Below are positions 61,271 through 64,000 of a stretch of DNA of 64,000 nt, piece after piece; the stretch's first letter is position 1; each line of letters starts with the position of its first letter. Source of the stretch: Clytia hemisphaerica (Eukaryota > Cnidaria > Hydrozoa > Leptothecata > Clytiidae); assembly GCA_902728285.1 (NCBI GenBank), contig CACVBU010001197.1, positions 1,419,870 to 1,483,869 of the forward strand, in the 5' to 3' direction. The position numbers and the translations under genes were made by a program. A model generated the notes under the pieces. That model made no database searches. It was not told where the DNA came from and worked only from the letters and a program-made list of their open reading frames with translations.

Positions 61271-62985
61271 TGTGGAAAAATCAAGCATTCAAAAATATGG
61301 TTTTCCTTTATTTTAGCTCTCGAAAAACTGTTTTCTTGTATAAAATTAGAATCGATATGTCATCATAAAGGTATACGTTGTATACAATATTCCCTGCTAT
61401 GCGATATTTTACATGTCAATGAATGATTCCATTTATTTTGATATTGAATTCTATTCGCCTCTGACTTAATGTTTTAAGTCAGCCAGCACCTAACTTTAGG
61501 AAAGATTTCATACATATACTAGACGGAGAATTGTCGATCTTTTAGCTGCAATGTCTATCTTGCTTGATTTAAACTCTTTTTTAGCTTCAAAGCTTATCTT
61601 TATTTCAACTGAGAGCCGTTTATATCACAAGTTAAGACTATACTATCTTCATACCAAAGTACCCACATCATCCACTGGACACTGTTAAGTTGAAAGTAAA
61701 CAGAATAGTCTGGCACCAGCTGTGTTGTATGAAATGGCGAATCAACTCAACACAAACAAATTTAGATTTAAAGTTAGGACGATACTTTTGGCACAAGGTG
61801 ATCAAAGCGACAATGTAATTTGCCTAGATTGCCAACTGTTACTAGTCTGAAACCGGCTGTTATATAAATTTAAGAGTCAAAGCTATGCATAAACAAATTG
61901 CGAAATGTCCGGAAGTGATTAAACAACAAAAGAGAAAACACTTTACAATCACTCCTTTCTCTCCTCAATATGGTTTTTTAGTATCTACGCTCTATCTGAG
62001 CTATTGTTGATGTCATGATCTTTTTTTTGATTTCTTTAGTTTCTTAGCTCCACTTTCTCTTCATCTATGGCACTGGCGAGATTTTTCTGGCTTTTTTCAA
62101 TGGTTTGACTGGCTGGAAAAGGTTTCTGATGAATTTGCAAGTGAATTTTTCATTTGTTATTCTCCTGTATCAAGTCACTTATCCGCGAAGCAAAATCATA
62201 AAATGGCGGGAAATACTTAAGTTTTGCGGATACGACGGAGGTTTAAAATCTATGGTGGTGATTTCAATTTATTGTTTTCCACAACAGCATTTGTATGTCA
62301 TTAGTTTTGAATTCGGCTGCATTTTTTTCAGAATATTGAGGAGCTGAAGTTCTCGAATTTGATATCAACCGCTCCTTGAGTTCTTTAAGCGGAAAATTCC
62401 ACTTCATTTTTGTTTTAGTTGGAACAAATTTATTCGACTTTTTTCACCTCAATTCAATTGTCATTTACTTAAAATTTTTGTTTTCTGCCTTGCTTTAAAC
62501 TGTCTGGAGCTTCAAGTATAAATTCTACAAAGTATTCCCTCCTAATAAAAATTTAGATCAAATCACAGATGCCTATGTAAAGATGCCTGAATAATACTTT
62601 GATTAATAATTAGAAATTATTTTTCAATGTGATTATGATATGGATTATGACCCATTTCAATACTAAATATGAAAATTTCAAAAATTACTCTAAAATTTTT
62701 ATTGTCAAGTGTTTGGTTGCTGTCAGAGCTAATTGATTTTATTGACATAAAGTCTTGGACATGTGTCCAAATCTATGCTAAACTCTCCACTAGATGTATA
62801 TTCGAGCTTCAAATAAAAACAGGTCTTTAAACATCCAAAGTGTTCGTCTGTAAGTCACCCACTATTTCTATCGATTGATTACTCGTTTGTTTCAATATAA
62901 GCCATGTACAGTATCTTGAAAGTGAAATTTTTGATTATTATACAAGGAAATGTTTTTCTGTATTTTTGGGTCATGACAATGGTAT
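61271..62985. other. No feature recognised
   Basis: AT-rich non-coding sequence. The 80-codon frame 62105-62347 has no recognisable domain or splice context. Confidence 0.4.
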
Positions 62986-62989
62986 TTTA

Positions 62990-63258
62990 CATTATAACAC
63001 CTCTGTCTCAGTGCCCCGGTGGAACCTTTTCCCTCAGTGGCGATGAACATTTCTATCGAAATCCCAATGGGGATAGAAAATATGTTGTTTCCAGCTCAAA
63101 AATTCCAGTGGGAATGGTTTTGGAGTCCAATTTTTTCCATTCAATTTTCAATGAGAATAGAATCATAGGGCAATTTCCCAATGGGGTTGAAAATATAGTG
63201 GGCGATTTTTTGGCCTATTTTTCCACCGGGGCGGGGGTCTGTGACACAGGGGTGTATT
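62990..63258. repeat. CCGGTGGAA / CCAGTGGGAA module, copy 2
   Basis: GCCCCGGTGGAACCTTTTCC, ATCCCAATGGGGATAGAAAA, TTCCAGTGGGAATGGTTTTG, CCCAATGGGGTTGAAAATA and CCACCGGGG follow in series. It aligns with 58215-58455. The 120-codon frame 62904-63266 runs through it, so it is probably not a gene. Confidence 0.75.
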
Positions 63259-63621
63259 ATACTTAATGACAGAGGAAATATTTCTAGAAAATGGCACGGT
63301 CAAAATTATCAATTACAAATGGAAAATATTAGAGCAATTCTGACAAATCTCTTGGTTGACTTTGGAAGAATAAAAGGAAACCTTCTAAAGGGCAGTTATT
63401 ATCATTGAAGGAATTATATGGAAAAAAAAGAAGGCTTCGAAGTGCCTCTGTACTCATTTTCAAAAATTATTGGAATTATTTTTCCCTCTCAATTATTATT
63501 TCAACGGAATATAATGTCTTTATAAAAAATCATTTCAAACATTTCAAGCAAGAAAAACAAAAATTAGTTCTCATTTATTCAAAATCAAGCTCTGATAAGT
63601 CAAATACCAGAAAGGAACAAA

Positions 63622-63917
63622 TACGTGTTTTTTAACATATTTATTATGAAACTGGCCAAAAACTAAAAATACGTTAAGGATATCAACATGATAAAATTTG
63701 GCAAATCAACCTAAAAATTGCCGTTTGCGGGGTTTTTATATCAGTAAAATACCAATTATCTCCAAGAAATGCTCAATTCTTCCATAATGCCATAGTTTTG
63801 GTCCAAGTATGTCGAATTTAGGTTGGATTTGGATCCCAGCCTAGGAATGCCTTAAGAATATTTCAGAGTGAAATTTCTCGAAAATACAAGAATATCCATG
63901 ATGAAATGTAATCATAC
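63622..63917. mobile_element. MITE family A, degenerate copy
   Basis: AATACGTGTTTTTTAACATA onward, with TTTAGGTTGGATTTGGATCC, GAATGCCTTAAGAATATTTC and AGAATATCCATGATGAAATG. The termini are largely lost. Confidence 0.6.
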
Positions 63918-64000
63918 GATATATAAAGCTTTTCCACCATACTTATTCTCGTTTATTAGGTATTTAAGGTATGTTTGATGTAAGATTTCATTATCTACGT

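Noticed and set aside
62904-63266. 120-codon frame with a hydrophobic N-terminus
   Set aside because: Most of it is the CCGGTGGAA phrase-repeat module, which also occurs at 58215-58455 without a matching open frame.

Overview
This is an AT-rich animal (metazoan) nuclear genome window. It has spliced genes with GT/AG introns of a few hundred bp to 5.7 kb, tRNA-derived SINEs, a LINE 3' end and a very dense load of short inverted-repeat (MITE-like) DNA elements. Repeat style, single-exon GPCR and intron sizes suggest an invertebrate, perhaps a cnidarian or other early-branching animal. I cannot fix the species from sequence alone.

Genes. (1) From 5737 to 21538 (+) lie eleven phase-compatible exons that read as the C-terminal ~394 residues of COG5, a subunit of the conserved oligomeric Golgi tethering complex. 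The N-terminal exons are not visible and should lie upstream of the window. (2) Inside the largest COG5 intron (11898-17616), same strand, sits an intact intronless 316-residue rhodopsin-like GPCR (14336-15286). (3) At 25359-27258 (+) is a complete two-exon beta-1,4-galactosyltransferase-family enzyme of 483 residues: type II membrane anchor, long Thr/Gln/Ser-rich stem, and catalytic domain with DVD and WGWGSEDDD motifs. COG5 and this enzyme both belong to the Golgi glycosylation system, but adjacency need not mean shared regulation. (4) At 32089-34381 (+) three small exons in compatible phase would encode a 69-residue single-pass membrane protein; this is a prediction. (5) An isolated, coding-looking terminal exon may lie at 50518-50682 (+).

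Layout. 1-5736: repeats and intergenic or upstream COG5 intron sequence. 5737-21538: COG5 with its repeat-filled introns and nested GPCR. 21539-25265: repeats. 25359-27258: galactosyltransferase. 27259-32088: repeats. 32089-34381: small membrane-protein candidate. 34382-64000: mostly non-coding, with two arrays of one ~184-bp satellite (36790-37935 and 43510-44390), a LINE remnant, Penelope-like fragments, several MITE families and long homopolymeric G/C runs in an otherwise AT-rich background.

The repeat landscape is the most striking part. At least ten fold-back families recur two or more times. Two large families share termini of the form TACACG-T(n)-ATAAGAA, and another group shares TACCTTA termini. 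Most computed short open frames in the window fall in these repeats. Base counts and repeat boundaries were read by eye and may be off by a few bases.
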